Shown: positions 1 to 8,864 of the stretch, in pieces
How positions within the stretch are numbered: position 1 is the first letter of the stretch
How the letters are laid out: each line of letters starts with the position of its first letter
NCBI RefSeq assembly: GCF_014384765.1
Contig: NZ_JACRSP010000001.1
Coordinates: 434,001-498,000, forward strand
Length of the DNA stretch: 64,000 nucleotides
Reading direction: 5' to 3'
Origin: Feifania hominis
Lineage (GTDB): Bacteria; Bacillota; Clostridia; Oscillospirales; Feifaniaceae
The notes under the pieces: generated by a model
Database searches by the model: none
The model's input: only the letters and a program-made list of their open reading frames with translations
What the model was told of the DNA's origin: nothing
Program-made: the position numbers and the translations under genes

Positions 1-9
1 GGCGCCGCC

Positions 10-516
10 GTGTCAGAAAAGAGTCAAAATAGCGTTCTCTTTGCCAACGAACAGGACAAGCTGAAAACCGACGGACTCGAGGCGCTGCTTTTGCGCTGCG
101 TCGATGAGACTCTTCGCGCTGAGGGGTTCCCGGAGCCGGCGGAGATCAGCGTGACTTTCGTCGACGACGAGGCCATCCACGAGTTGAATCTGCAGGCGCG
201 CGGAGTTGACCGGCCGACGGATGTGCTGAGCTTTCCTCTGTTGGAGTGGGATGGCGAGCCGGACTTCGAGGCCGTGAGAAACCGCGCCACGGGCGCGGTG
301 ATGCTCGGTGACATCGTGCTCTCGCTCGAGAGAGCGGCGGCTCAGGCGCAGGAGTATGGCCACAGCTTTGAGCGCGAGACGGGTTTTCTGTGCGTACATA
401 GCATGCTGCATCTGCTCGGCTACGACCATGTCGAGCCCGATGAAGAACAGGTGATGAGACAGAGGGCTGAGGCTGTATTGCAGACGCTCGGCCTGAGGAG
501 GGAACATGGAGATTAA
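10..516 (+). CDS. ybeY: YbeY, single-strand endoribonuclease for rRNA maturation
   Basis: YbeY is a small metalloenzyme that takes part in 16S rRNA 3'-end maturation and 70S ribosome quality control. The zinc-binding signature H-x3-H-x5-H is intact at about His130, His134 and His140 (HSMLHLLGYDH), and the family's DVLSFPL stretch is present near residue 70. At 168 aa it is of normal length. I take the GTG at 10 as start, but the frame stays open to the window edge, so an earlier start cannot be excluded. The stop overlaps the start of era by 11 bp, the usual ybeY-era order in Clostridia, which suggests translational coupling. Confidence 0.93.
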   Translation: MSEKSQNSVLFANEQDKLKTDGLEALLLRCVDETLRAEGFPEPAEISVTFVDDEAIHELNLQARGVDRPTDVLSFPLLEWDGEPDFEAVRNRATGAVMLGDIVLSLERAAAQAQEYGHSFERETGFLCVHSMLHLLGYDHVEPDEEQVMRQRAEAVLQTLGLRREHGD

Positions 517-1408
517 GAAATCGGGCTTTGTGTCGCTGGTCGGCCGGCCGAATGTGGGAAAATCCACACTGGTCAACGCCCTGGTCGGCGAAAAGGTGGC
601 AATCGTCTCGCCGAAGCCCCAGACGACCAGAAACCGCATTCTTGCCATTTTGACCACCGACGACACCCAGGTAGTCTTTGTGGACACGCCCGGAATGCAC
701 CGCCCGCGCACCAGGCTCGGCAACTACATGGTGCGCTCGGCTGAGAGCTCTCTGCGCGATGTCGACGCCGTGCTCTTTGTGGTGGAGCCGAACGGGAAGA
801 TTGCCGAGATTGAGCAGCAGATTCTGGCGCGGCTTGTCTCGGACAAGCTGCCTGCGGTTCTCGTCATCAACAAGGTGGACCGCAGTACGCCGGAGCTCAT
901 TGCCAAGACCATCATGCTCTATCGGGACTGCTGCGATTTTCGGGCGGTTGTACCCATCTCGGCGCTCAAAAACGATGGGGTGGATATTGTCCGCGACGAG
1001 ATTCTCGCGCTCATGCCGCAGGGGCCGCAGTACTTCCCGGAGGACGAGCTGACCGATCAGCCTGAGCGGCAAATGGTCGCCGAGATCATCCGCGAAAAGG
1101 CGCTTGGCCTGCTCGACCAGGAGGTGCCCCACGGCATTGCGGTGGAAATCGTCCAATTTCGCGAGCGTGAGGACGGCCTTGTGAGCATCAGCGCGACCAT
1201 CTACTGCGAGAGGGAGTCCCACAAGGGCATCATCATCGGCAGAGGAGGAAAGACCCTCAAGGCCATCAGTTCGCGCGCGCGCGCCGACATCGAGCGGCTG
1301 CTTGACACGAGAGTGTATCTTGAGACCTTTGTCAAGGTCAAGGAGAACTGGCGCGACAGCGACTATCTGATTCGGAACTTCGGCTATGACGACAGGAGAG
1401 ATGGCTGA
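506..1408 (+). CDS. era: GTPase Era
   Basis: Era is a GTPase that binds 16S rRNA near its 3' end and assists 30S subunit assembly. The 300-aa protein has the G1 P-loop GRPNVGKST (about residues 13-21), the G3 motif DTPGMH (about 61-66) and the G4 motif NKVD (about 122-125). A C-terminal KH domain follows, with the RNA-contacting loop IIIGRGGKTLK. All key residues are present and the length is normal. The ATG overlaps the end of ybeY and the stop lies within the recO start region, so ybeY, era and recO look like one operon. Confidence 0.97.
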   Translation: MEIKKSGFVSLVGRPNVGKSTLVNALVGEKVAIVSPKPQTTRNRILAILTTDDTQVVFVDTPGMHRPRTRLGNYMVRSAESSLRDVDAVLFVVEPNGKIAEIEQQILARLVSDKLPAVLVINKVDRSTPELIAKTIMLYRDCCDFRAVVPISALKNDGVDIVRDEILALMPQGPQYFPEDELTDQPERQMVAEIIREKALGLLDQEVPHGIAVEIVQFREREDGLVSISATIYCERESHKGIIIGRGGKTLKAISSRARADIERLLDTRVYLETFVKVKENWRDSDYLIRNFGYDDRRDG

Positions 1409-1412
1409 CGGT

Positions 1413-2156
1413 ATGGAACTCATGGCCAGGGGTATTGTCATCAAGGAGACCGCAGTGGGTGAGAACGATAAGATTCTCACCCTGTTTCTCGAGGGGTACG
1501 GCAAGGTGCAGGCCTGGGCGCGCGGCTCGCGCAAAGTGTCGGGCAAGCTCCTCGCGGTGAGCTCTCTGTTCACCTATGCCAAATACTCCATTGTCAAGCG
1601 AAAGGACACGGGAATCATCACCGGTGGCGAGGTCATTGAGACCTTTTTCGATCTGCGCACCGACATTGTCAAGCTCGCGCTTGGCAACTATCTGCTCGAG
1701 CTCGCAGGCGCATCGGTGGAGGAAAATGCCGCCGAGGACGAGATTCTGCGGCTGCTGCTCAACACGCTGCATGTGCTGACAAAGCGCGATTTGCCGCCAA
1801 AGTTTGTCAAGGCGGTGTTCGAGCTTCGTATCCTGTCGCTCTCGGGCTATCTGCCGGAGCTTCACAGCTGTGTCAGCTGCGGCAGGGAGAGCGGGCTGAC
1901 CCGCTTTGACTGTGTCGCGGGGGGCCTGCTCTGCGGCAGCTGTGAAAGCGATGCACCGGCTGAAACAATCTACCCTGTTTCGGCTGGAAGCGTGGACGCC
2001 ATGCGCTATATTGTGTCCTGCCGTCCTGAAAAGCTCTTTTCCTTTACACTTTCGCCGGCCTCGCTGGACCAGCTTGCAGAGGTAGCCGAGGGATTTGCAA
2101 GAGTCATGCTCGAGCGCCGGTTCAAGACGCTCGGCTTCTATCACAGTATTGTTTGA
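1413..2156 (+). CDS. recO: DNA repair protein RecO
   Basis: RecO helps RecF/RecR load RecA on SSB-coated single-stranded DNA in recombinational repair. The N-terminal part is an OB-fold, and a zinc-binding pair of CxxC motifs is visible at about Cys153/156 and Cys174/177. In-frame ATGs occur at 1386, 1401 and 1413. I chose 1413, four bases after the era stop, because an AGGAGA ribosome site at 1394-1399 is a usable distance away and the protein then starts MELMARGIVIKE, as RecO proteins usually do. The 1386 start would add 9 residues and overlap era. About 247 aa, normal length. Confidence 0.93.
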   Translation: MELMARGIVIKETAVGENDKILTLFLEGYGKVQAWARGSRKVSGKLLAVSSLFTYAKYSIVKRKDTGIITGGEVIETFFDLRTDIVKLALGNYLLELAGASVEENAAEDEILRLLLNTLHVLTKRDLPPKFVKAVFELRILSLSGYLPELHSCVSCGRESGLTRFDCVAGGLLCGSCESDAPAETIYPVSAGSVDAMRYIVSCRPEKLFSFTLSPASLDQLAEVAEGFARVMLERRFKTLGFYHSIV

Positions 2157-2171
2157 AAAGCAGGTGAACAC

Positions 2172-4604
2172 TTGAAACAGAATCGGGAATCATTAAACGC
2201 CAAGACCCGCCGCACGCTCGAGTACGACAAAGTTGTGGCCATGCTCGCCGAGTGTGCTGCGACTGACGATGCCAAGGAGCGCATCCGTGCGCTCACGCCG
2301 TCGGGCAACCGGGAGGAGGTCGAGCGTCGTCTGCGGGAGACCGACGACGCGAAGACGCTCATCGGGCTGCGGGGAGGGCCCCGCTTTGCGGCTGTGAAAA
2401 ATGTCGTTTCAGCCGTACAGCGCGCCGACAAGGGGGCGCGCCTCTCGCTGCGGGAGCTGCTCGACGTCGCAGGCGTGCTGCGCACGGCGCGCACGCTTCG
2501 CGCTTACCACGACGATGCATCGGAGGTGGAGCTCTCCATCGGGCATCTCTTTTCGGGGCTTGTGCCGAACAAGTATCTTGAGGAGCTCATCACAAACTCC
2601 ATTCTCTCTGAGGAGGAGATCGCAGACGCGGCGAGCGCAGAGCTCGCACGCATCCGCCGTGCCATCGGCGCGCAGACCGCCAAGGCCCGTGAGATTCTCC
2701 AGCGAATCATCCGTTCCACCACCATGCAGAAGTATCTGCAGGAGCCGATTATCACCATGCGCGGCGACCGCTATGTCATCCCGGTCAAGGCTGAGCACAA
2801 AAACGACATTCCGGGCCTTGTCCACGATACATCGGGCAGCGGCGCGACCTATTTTATCGAGCCCATGTCAGTCGTTGAGGCCAACAACGAGCTGCGAGTG
2901 CTGCTCTCGAAAGAGCAGGACGAGATCGAACGCATCATCGCCGAGCTCTCCGCCCAGGTGGCCGAGAGCGGCGAGAGCATCAAAACCGACTACGATCTGA
3001 TCGTGGCGCTCGATGTGATCTTTGCCAAGGGCAAGCTCTCCTACCAGATGAAAGCGACGCGGCCGCTGGTCGGCGATGACGGCGTGGTGGAGCTAAGCCA
3101 TGCACGCCACCCGCTGATTCCCGCCGGGCGGGTGGTGCCGATCGACATCCGTCTGGGCGGTGACTTCGATACGCTGGTCATCACCGGCCCCAACACGGGC
3201 GGCAAGACGGTGACACTCAAGACGCTCGGACTTCTGACACTCATGGCGCAGGCGGGGCTCCACATCCCCGCGTGGGACGGCAGCCGCGTGTCGACCTTTG
3301 ACAATCTGCTCTCCGACATCGGCGACGAGCAGTCCATCGAGCAGTCGCTGTCGACGTTTTCCTCCCACATGACAAACATCGTCAGCATCATGGCGGTGGC
3401 GGATGAGCGTACGCTTCTGCTTTTTGACGAGCTCGGCGCGGGTACTGACCCAACCGAGGGCGCGGCGCTTGCCATTGCCATACTGGAGCGCGGGCGTCTT
3501 CTCGGCGCGCGCATCGCGGCGACCACTCATTACGCCGAGCTCAAGCTCTTTGCGCTCAAGACGCCCGGGGTGGAAAACGCCTCCTGTGAATTCGATGTGC
3601 AGAGTCTCAAGCCGACCTATAAGCTGCTCATTGGCACACCGGGCCGCTCTAACGCCTTTGCCATCTCGGCTAAGCTCGGGCTTGATGCGGCGGTGATCGA
3701 CCGCGCAAAGAGCCTGATTGAGGAGGACTCCATCCAGTTTGAGGAGGTGCTCCACCAGCTCGACGACAAGCGCCAGCAGCTTGAGCGCGAACACGAGCAG
3801 GCGGCTCTTCTGCGCCGGGAGCTTGAGGGTGAGCGCGGGCGTCTCGCCGAACAGCGCGAGCAGTTTGAGCGTATGCGCGACCGCGAGGCGGACCGAGCGC
3901 GTCAGGAGGCCAGGCGGATTCTAGCCGCGGCGAAGCACGAGTATGCCGAACTGCAAAAGCAGATTGACCAGGTGCGCCGAATCCGTGAGAGCGCAGACTA
4001 CCAGCGCAGCCTGCAGGAGCTCAAATCAAAGACCAAAAGTCATCTGTCAAACCTCGACAACCTGGTCAACCCTGTGAACGACAGTGACGACGGCTATGTT
4101 CTGCCGCGGCCGCTGAAGATCGGCGACAGCGTGCAGATCAAAAACATCGACAAGCTCGCCTCGGTTCTGAGTCTGCCCGATCAGAACGGCAATATGGAGC
4201 TGCAGGCGGGCATCATCAAAACCAAGGTGAACGTCAGGGATGTGCGCCTGGTAGAGACCGACAAGGTGACCATCAACGTCTCAAAGAGCAAATACCGTGA
4301 CCTCATGGCTAACCGTGAGAAAAACGCAGCAAGGGCCGATGGACCGAAATCGGTGCGCAGCTATAACCCGGAGCTCGACTTGCGCGGAATGAACGGCGAT
4401 GAGGCGTCGCTTGAGATCGACAAGTTTCTCGACGACTGTGCCGTTGCCGGAATCAATCAGGTCTCGCTGATTCACGGCAAGGGGACGGGTGCGCTCCGCG
4501 CGGCAGTCCATGCGTTTCTCAGGGGAAACCCGCACGTCAAATCCTTTCGGCTGGGTGTGTACGGCGAGGGGGAGACGGGGGTCACCATTGTGGAACTCAA
4601 ATAG
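2172..4604 (+). CDS. mutS2: Endonuclease MutS2 with Smr domain
   Basis: MutS2 is a MutS-like ATPase that lacks the mismatch-reading domain. In Firmicutes it suppresses homologous recombination and has been linked to rescue of collided ribosomes. The 810-aa product has the ABC-type Walker A GPNTGGKT at about residue 339, a Walker B with LLFDELGAGTDP, a long charged coiled-coil segment (about 510-620) and a C-terminal Smr nuclease domain starting LDLRGMNG at about 734 with the HGKGTGALR motif. The start is TTG at 2172, preceded by a CAGGTG-type ribosome site. It ends the ybeY operon and is followed by a terminator. Confidence 0.96.
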   Translation: MKQNRESLNAKTRRTLEYDKVVAMLAECAATDDAKERIRALTPSGNREEVERRLRETDDAKTLIGLRGGPRFAAVKNVVSAVQRADKGARLSLRELLDVAGVLRTARTLRAYHDDASEVELSIGHLFSGLVPNKYLEELITNSILSEEEIADAASAELARIRRAIGAQTAKAREILQRIIRSTTMQKYLQEPIITMRGDRYVIPVKAEHKNDIPGLVHDTSGSGATYFIEPMSVVEANNELRVLLSKEQDEIERIIAELSAQVAESGESIKTDYDLIVALDVIFAKGKLSYQMKATRPLVGDDGVVELSHARHPLIPAGRVVPIDIRLGGDFDTLVITGPNTGGKTVTLKTLGLLTLMAQAGLHIPAWDGSRVSTFDNLLSDIGDEQSIEQSLSTFSSHMTNIVSIMAVADERTLLLFDELGAGTDPTEGAALAIAILERGRLLGARIAATTHYAELKLFALKTPGVENASCEFDVQSLKPTYKLLIGTPGRSNAFAISAKLGLDAAVIDRAKSLIEEDSIQFEEVLHQLDDKRQQLEREHEQAALLRRELEGERGRLAEQREQFERMRDREADRARQEARRILAAAKHEYAELQKQIDQVRRIRESADYQRSLQELKSKTKSHLSNLDNLVNPVNDSDDGYVLPRPLKIGDSVQIKNIDKLASVLSLPDQNGNMELQAGIIKTKVNVRDVRLVETDKVTINVSKSKYRDLMANREKNAARADGPKSVRSYNPELDLRGMNGDEASLEIDKFLDDCAVAGINQVSLIHGKGTGALRAAVHAFLRGNPHVKSFRLGVYGEGETGVTIVELK

Positions 4605-4614
4605 TCGAATTGTC

Positions 4615-4643
4615 AAATGCGTGCCGCCCGGCACGCATTTTTT
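4615..4643 (+). terminator. Rho-independent terminator after mutS2
   Basis: An 11-bp perfect stem (4615-4625 with 4630-4640) closes on a 4-nt loop and runs into a short T tract. It lies 11 bp after the mutS2 stop codon and ends the ybeY-era-recO-mutS2 transcript. Confidence 0.85.
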
Positions 4644-4698
4644 CTGCCCTGTCCACGTATAGTGGGAGAGTGAATGAGCAGGGTAGGAGGGAAAGACC

Positions 4699-5541
4699 AT
4701 GACGGCAGTTCTGCAGATCAGTCAGAGTGACAGGCGACGATTTTGTCGCCTGCGCGAGCGCCAGTATGAGCTCTCTGATTTTCTCTTCTGGAATGTGTCG
4801 CTGACACTTTCGGCAAACTATACCAGGCGCCGGCACGAGAGGTGGCTCCGCAAGCTCGCACGGCGCTTTGCGCGCATGGGTGTTGACACCCTGATTGTGC
4901 ACAATGAGACCGAGTACTCCTTTGGCGCGCCGTTGACGCGCTGGGGGCTGCGCCAGCTCGACTTCGAGCAGACGTTCGCTCAGACAAAGCTCGCTCTCGC
5001 CAATCGTTTTTTTGAGATTCTGCCAAAGCCGGTCAGTGAGCTTACGCTTGTTGTCTACGACCGCGACGCGGCATACGCGGATGAGCCCTGGCTGCGGGAG
5101 CTCGTCTTTCGCGCCTCGCGGGTGAGCGTGATCTGCGCAGAGCCTGAGCGCTACGAGGGCTTCTGTGAGTGGGCGCTCACCGAGCGGGGTGCGGGAGTGA
5201 CGCTTTCAAGGCCCTTTGAGCTCGATTTTGAGGCGGATGTACTCGTTGTGCTCTCTGGAGCGGAGGGCATTGTGCGAAACCGCCTGATCCGCCGCCAGGG
5301 CATCGTGCTCAATCTTGATGGGGAGTATGAGCCACGCCACGACGACCCGCAGAAGTTGATCTCACCGGTGTTTGAACCGCGGCGCGCACCAGTTGACTAT
5401 GCGGCGAGCCTGCTGTCGAGGGAGGATTTGCTGCTGCTTCTCACGGAGAATCTGGGATCAGATGCGGTCACGGTCGCCCTGAAAGGCAGAGAGGGTGAGT
5501 TGGACCGCGCGCTCGCTTCAAAGTTGCTGCATTGGGCTTGA
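4699..5541 (+). CDS. Conserved-looking protein of unknown function
   Basis: I do not recognise this 280-aa soluble protein. There is no signal peptide or membrane helix. The N-terminal third is basic and helical, with clusters such as RRRHERWLRKLARR. The middle alternates short hydrophobic strands and helices (SELTLVVYD, RVSVICAEPE, ADVLVVLSG), which suggests a Rossmann-like fold, but no nucleotide-binding glycine motif can be seen. Codon use matches the neighbouring housekeeping genes, so it looks native. The ATG follows GGAGG about 9 bp upstream. It stands between the mutS2 terminator and the greA promoter, so it is probably monocistronic. Confidence 0.75.
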   Translation: MTAVLQISQSDRRRFCRLRERQYELSDFLFWNVSLTLSANYTRRRHERWLRKLARRFARMGVDTLIVHNETEYSFGAPLTRWGLRQLDFEQTFAQTKLALANRFFEILPKPVSELTLVVYDRDAAYADEPWLRELVFRASRVSVICAEPERYEGFCEWALTERGAGVTLSRPFELDFEADVLVVLSGAEGIVRNRLIRRQGIVLNLDGEYEPRHDDPQKLISPVFEPRRAPVDYAASLLSREDLLLLLTENLGSDAVTVALKGREGELDRALASKLLHWA

Positions 5542-5566
5542 CAGGGGTTGCGGCGGTAACTATAAT
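5538..5566 (+). promoter_or_regulatory. Consensus SigA promoter for greA
   Basis: TTGACA at 5538-5543 and TATAAT at 5561-5566 are separated by exactly 17 bp, so both hexamers match the housekeeping consensus perfectly. Transcription should start near 5573, giving a leader of roughly 75 nt before the greA ATG at 5647. The -35 box overlaps the stop codon of the upstream unknown gene. Confidence 0.9.
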
Positions 5567-5646
5567 AGATTGGTATATTGGAAAATGAAGACTAGTGAAC
5601 AATAATAGTTTAATTATAGGGAAAGCTTGAGGAGGGTATACCGGAC

Positions 5647-6120
5647 ATGTCCAAACCGATTGTCATTACGGACGAGGGATTGAAAAAGCTCGAGGATGAG
5701 CTCAACGAGCTGATCGTTGTAAAACGCAAGGAGATTGCTGAACAGATCAAACAGGCGCGCGACTATGGCGATCTGTCTGAAAACAGTGAATACGATGAGG
5801 CGAAAAACCAGCAGGCCGTTGTGGAGGCCCGTATTGCTCAGATTGAGCAGATGCTCAAAAATGTCAAGCTGGTAGACAAGGCCGAACTCAACACGGAGAA
5901 AGTCAACATCGGCGCCAAGGTCAAGGTCTACGACGAGGAGTTCGATGAGGAGATCACCTATGAGCTCGTAGGCAGTACCGAAGCTGATCCGCGCAAGAAC
6001 AAGATCACATATGAGTCGCCTGTCGGCAAGGCGCTCATGGGCCACGAGGTGGGTGAGACGGTCGACGTTGTCACCCCCGGCGGCGAGAATAAACTCAAAA
6101 TTCTGGAGATACTGCTTTAA
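5647..6120 (+). CDS. greA: Transcription elongation factor GreA
   Basis: GreA enters the RNA polymerase secondary channel and stimulates cleavage of backtracked RNA. The 157-aa protein has the N-terminal antiparallel coiled coil (about residues 8-75), whose tip carries the acidic signature DYGDLSENSEYDEAK. A C-terminal FKBP-like domain follows, with the usual SPVGKALMGHEVGE segment. The length is typical. The ATG is preceded by GGAGGG ten bases upstream. The gene has its own perfect-consensus promoter and is followed by a hairpin that separates it from lysS. Confidence 0.97.
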   Translation: MSKPIVITDEGLKKLEDELNELIVVKRKEIAEQIKQARDYGDLSENSEYDEAKNQQAVVEARIAQIEQMLKNVKLVDKAELNTEKVNIGAKVKVYDEEFDEEITYELVGSTEADPRKNKITYESPVGKALMGHEVGETVDVVTPGGENKLKILEILL

Positions 6121-6134
6121 GACGGAAAAGAGGG

Positions 6135-6166
6135 AAAATAGCCGGGCGACAGCCCGTCTATTTTTT
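6135..6166 (+). terminator. Hairpin terminator between greA and lysS
   Basis: A stem of 7 plus 5 bp with one internal mismatch (6135-6147 with 6152-6164) closes on a 4-nt loop and ends in a run of T. The lysS ribosome site follows at once (6171-6178). No clear promoter is visible between greA and lysS, so this may only partly terminate and set the greA:lysS ratio. Confidence 0.75.
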
Positions 6167-6185
6167 GCCCGGAGGAGGATGCAAA

Positions 6186-8138
6186 ATGGCGCAGGAACCA
6201 AGCAACGCAAACGCACCGGCGGAGGAGCTCGATTTAAATGAAATTCTCCGCATTCGCAGAGAGAAGCTCAGCGACCTTCAGCGCAGCGGCCGCGACCCCT
6301 ACCAGATCACCAAATTTGAGCGCGACTCGAGCTCCATGCAGATCAAGGACCACTTCGATGAGATGGAGGGAAAGAGCGTCCGCATCGCGGGGCGCATGAT
6401 GTCCAAGCGCGACATGGGTAAGGCCTCTTTCTGCGACGTGCAGGATCGCGACGGCCGCATTCAGGTCTACGCCAAAATTGACGACATCGGCGAGGACTCC
6501 TATACGGAGTTCAAGAAGTTCGACATCGGCGACATCGTCGGTGTGGAGGGAATGGTGTTCCGCACACGGCGCGGAGAGATCTCGATTCATGCGACGGCGA
6601 TTACACTGCTTTCAAAATCGCTTCTGCCGCTGCCGGAGAAGTTCCACGGTCTCAAGGATACCGATCTTCGCTACCGCCAGCGGTACGTCGATCTGATTGT
6701 CAACCCAGAGGTCAAGGAGACCTTTATCAAGCGCAGCAAGGTCATCCGCGAAATTCGCGCCTTTCTCGACGAGCGCGGCTACATTGAGGTGGAAACTCCC
6801 GTTCTGAATACCATTGCGGGCGGCGCCGCGGCGCGGCCGTTCATCACCCATCACAACACGCTTGACATCGACATGTATCTGCGCATTGCAACCGAGCTCT
6901 ATCTCAAGCGCCTGATTGTCGGCGGGCTTGAGAAAGTCTATGAGATCGGGCGTCTGTTCCGCAACGAGGGCATGGACATCAAGCACAACCCCGAGTTTAC
7001 CACCATTGAGTTCTATCAGGCCTATACTGATTTTGAGGGGATGATGGAGCTGTGCGAGCAGCTTCTCGCCACGGTCGCGGAAAAGGTGCTCGGTACGACC
7101 GAGATCACCTATCAGGGCGAGGCTGTCTCGCTCAAGCCGCCCTTTGCGCGCCTGTCGATGATCGACGCGGTCAAACAGTTCTCGGGGCTTGATTTCAACG
7201 CCATCGAGACCGATGAGCAGGCGCGACAGGCGGGCAAGGCCGCCGGACTTGAGGTAACAGACAAGATGTCCCGCGGCGATGTGCTCGCGCTCGCCTTTGA
7301 CGAGCGGGTGGAGGACAAGCTCGTACAGCCTACTTTCATCACCGACTACCCGGTTGAGATCTCGCCGCTTGCCAAGCGCAAACCCTCCGACCCGCGCCTG
7401 ACCGAGCGCTTTGAGCTCTTTATGACAGGCCGTGAATTTGCGAACGCTTTCTCTGAGCTCAACGACCCCATTGACCAGAAAGAGCGCTTTGAGCGCCAGG
7501 TGAAGCTGCGCGAGGCGGGGGATGAGGAGGCAAACATGATGGACGATGACTTTGTCACCGCCCTTGAGTATGGCATGCCTCCGACCGGCGGTATCGGCAT
7601 TGGCATCGACCGTCTTGTGATGCTGCTGACGGACAGTTATTCCATCCGCGACGTGCTGCTGTTTCCGACAATGAAGCCCCTTGACAGCGCCAGGAGAGAA
7701 AACGGCGTAAGCGCCGAGCAGACAAAGGCGCCTGAAGCAGCGGCGCTCAAACCAGAGAAAATTGATTTTTCCAAAGTGGAAATTGAGCCTTTGTTTCAGG
7801 ATTTTGTGGACTTTGAGACTTTCAGCAAGTCCGACTTCAGAGCGGTTAAGGTTCTCGCCTGTGAGGCGGTTCCAAAGTCAAAGAAGCTCCTGAAATTCAC
7901 CCTGGACGATGGAAGCGGCGAAGCCAGGACGATTTTAAGCGGTATTCACGCTTATTACGAGCCGGAAGAACTTGTCGGCAAGACCTGCATCGCCATCACC
8001 AATCTACCGCCGAGACCGATGATGGGCATTGATTCCTGCGGCATGCTGATCAGTGCGGTTCACAGCGAGGAGGGGGAAGAAAAGCTCCATCTTCTGATGG
8101 TAGATGATCACATTCCGGCGGGCGCAAAGCTCTATTAA
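6186..8138 (+). CDS. lysS: Lysyl-tRNA synthetase fused to a MetRS-type tRNA-binding domain
   Basis: This class II LysRS charges tRNA-Lys with lysine. An N-terminal OB anticodon-binding domain (about residues 30-150) precedes the catalytic core, with motif 2 around GRLFRNEGMD (about 253-262) and motif 3 GIGIGIDRL (about 468). The core ends at the usual VLLFPTMKPLD. After a linker of about 40 residues comes an extra OB-fold of about 110 residues (from about 543) that resembles the C-terminal domain of MetRS, CsaA and Arc1p/EMAPII (FSKSDFRAVKVLACE, LVGKTCIAITNL). ATG 6186 is chosen for its GGAGGAGG site. The total is 650 aa against about 500 for a plain LysRS. The extension looks less GC-rich than the core. 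Confidence 0.95.
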   Translation: MAQEPSNANAPAEELDLNEILRIRREKLSDLQRSGRDPYQITKFERDSSSMQIKDHFDEMEGKSVRIAGRMMSKRDMGKASFCDVQDRDGRIQVYAKIDDIGEDSYTEFKKFDIGDIVGVEGMVFRTRRGEISIHATAITLLSKSLLPLPEKFHGLKDTDLRYRQRYVDLIVNPEVKETFIKRSKVIREIRAFLDERGYIEVETPVLNTIAGGAAARPFITHHNTLDIDMYLRIATELYLKRLIVGGLEKVYEIGRLFRNEGMDIKHNPEFTTIEFYQAYTDFEGMMELCEQLLATVAEKVLGTTEITYQGEAVSLKPPFARLSMIDAVKQFSGLDFNAIETDEQARQAGKAAGLEVTDKMSRGDVLALAFDERVEDKLVQPTFITDYPVEISPLAKRKPSDPRLTERFELFMTGREFANAFSELNDPIDQKERFERQVKLREAGDEEANMMDDDFVTALEYGMPPTGGIGIGIDRLVMLLTDSYSIRDVLLFPTMKPLDSARRENGVSAEQTKAPEAAALKPEKIDFSKVEIEPLFQDFVDFETFSKSDFRAVKVLACEAVPKSKKLLKFTLDDGSGEARTILSGIHAYYEPEELVGKTCIAITNLPPRPMMGIDSCGMLISAVHSEEGEEKLHLLMVDDHIPAGAKLY

Positions 8139-8166
8139 GATATTCCGTTTTCATCAGAAGAGTGGT

Positions 8167-8203
8167 AAGGGCGATGTCTGAGTCGACAGACATCGCCCTT
8201 TTT
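8167..8203 (+). terminator. Strong terminator after lysS
   Basis: A perfect 14-bp GC-rich stem (8167-8180 with 8187-8200) with a 6-nt loop is followed directly by T residues. It lies 28 bp after the lysS stop. Confidence 0.9.
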
Positions 8204-8223
8204 CCTGAAGACATAGCAGCAAA

Positions 8224-8251
8224 TTGGGACTGACAGGCTGCATGTTATAAT
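8224..8251 (+). promoter_or_regulatory. Putative SigA promoter for the XRE regulator
   Basis: TTGGGA at 8224-8229 is separated by 16 bp from a perfect TATAAT at 8246-8251. This leaves a leader of roughly 65 nt before the regulator gene. The leader holds a small GC-rich hairpin (GTTGC/GCAAC near 8254-8268). Confidence 0.6.
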
Positions 8252-8322
8252 GCGTTGCTTGCGGCAACGGCCTGTTTGACATACCATAATGGCAACAACC
8301 GAAAGAAAGGTGATTGGCCATC

Positions 8323-8832
8323 GTGTTGAATGAAAACATCAAATCCATAAGAAAATCAAAAGGGCTTTCGCAGGAGGACCTGGCGGTAAAACTGAATGTG
8401 GTTCGGCAGACCATTTCCAAGTGGGAAAAGGGCCTGTCCGTTCCTGATTCTGATATGCTGATTTCCCTATCGAAAGTGTTGGAAACACCCGTGAGCACTT
8501 TGCTTGGAGAACCGATTGCCGAGCCAAAGATGGATGACCTGAAAGGTATTTCCGAAAAGCTGGAGGTGATTAATCTGCACCTTGCACAGAGGAAAACAAC
8601 GAGACGGAGAATACTGCATTGGACTTCCGTCGCAATGTGTGCGGTGATAGCAATTGTTTTTGCAGTCTTAACCGTATTAGACAGCCCCTACCTTGGCTGG
8701 GATTACAGCGCTCCTGAAACAGCGGTTATCGGAGTAGGTTTTCACGCATTGGAGTGGCTCTTTGTCAGAATAGCGCCTGCTGCCCTGGTGGTTGCTGTTG
8801 TGGGAGCTCTTTTGACACGGAAGCAAGCATAA
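8323..8832 (+). CDS. XRE-family HTH regulator with C-terminal membrane helices
   Basis: The first 60 residues form a Cro/cI-type helix-turn-helix (LAVKLNVVRQTISKWEKG), a type common in Firmicute XRE regulators. The C-terminal half has two predicted membrane helices (about residues 103-122 and 145-163), so this may be a membrane-tethered DNA-binding protein that senses an envelope signal. I chose GTG 8323 over TTG 8314 and TTG 8326. AAAGG at 8306-8310 is 12 bp upstream, and the protein then begins MLNENIKSIRKS, typical of the family. It has its own promoter. The target is unknown; the convergent methyltransferase is the nearest gene. Confidence 0.85.
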   Translation: MLNENIKSIRKSKGLSQEDLAVKLNVVRQTISKWEKGLSVPDSDMLISLSKVLETPVSTLLGEPIAEPKMDDLKGISEKLEVINLHLAQRKTTRRRILHWTSVAMCAVIAIVFAVLTVLDSPYLGWDYSAPETAVIGVGFHALEWLFVRIAPAALVVAVVGALLTRKQA

Positions 8833-8864
8833 ACGCATTGATATTCTTGCTTCACGACAGACTG

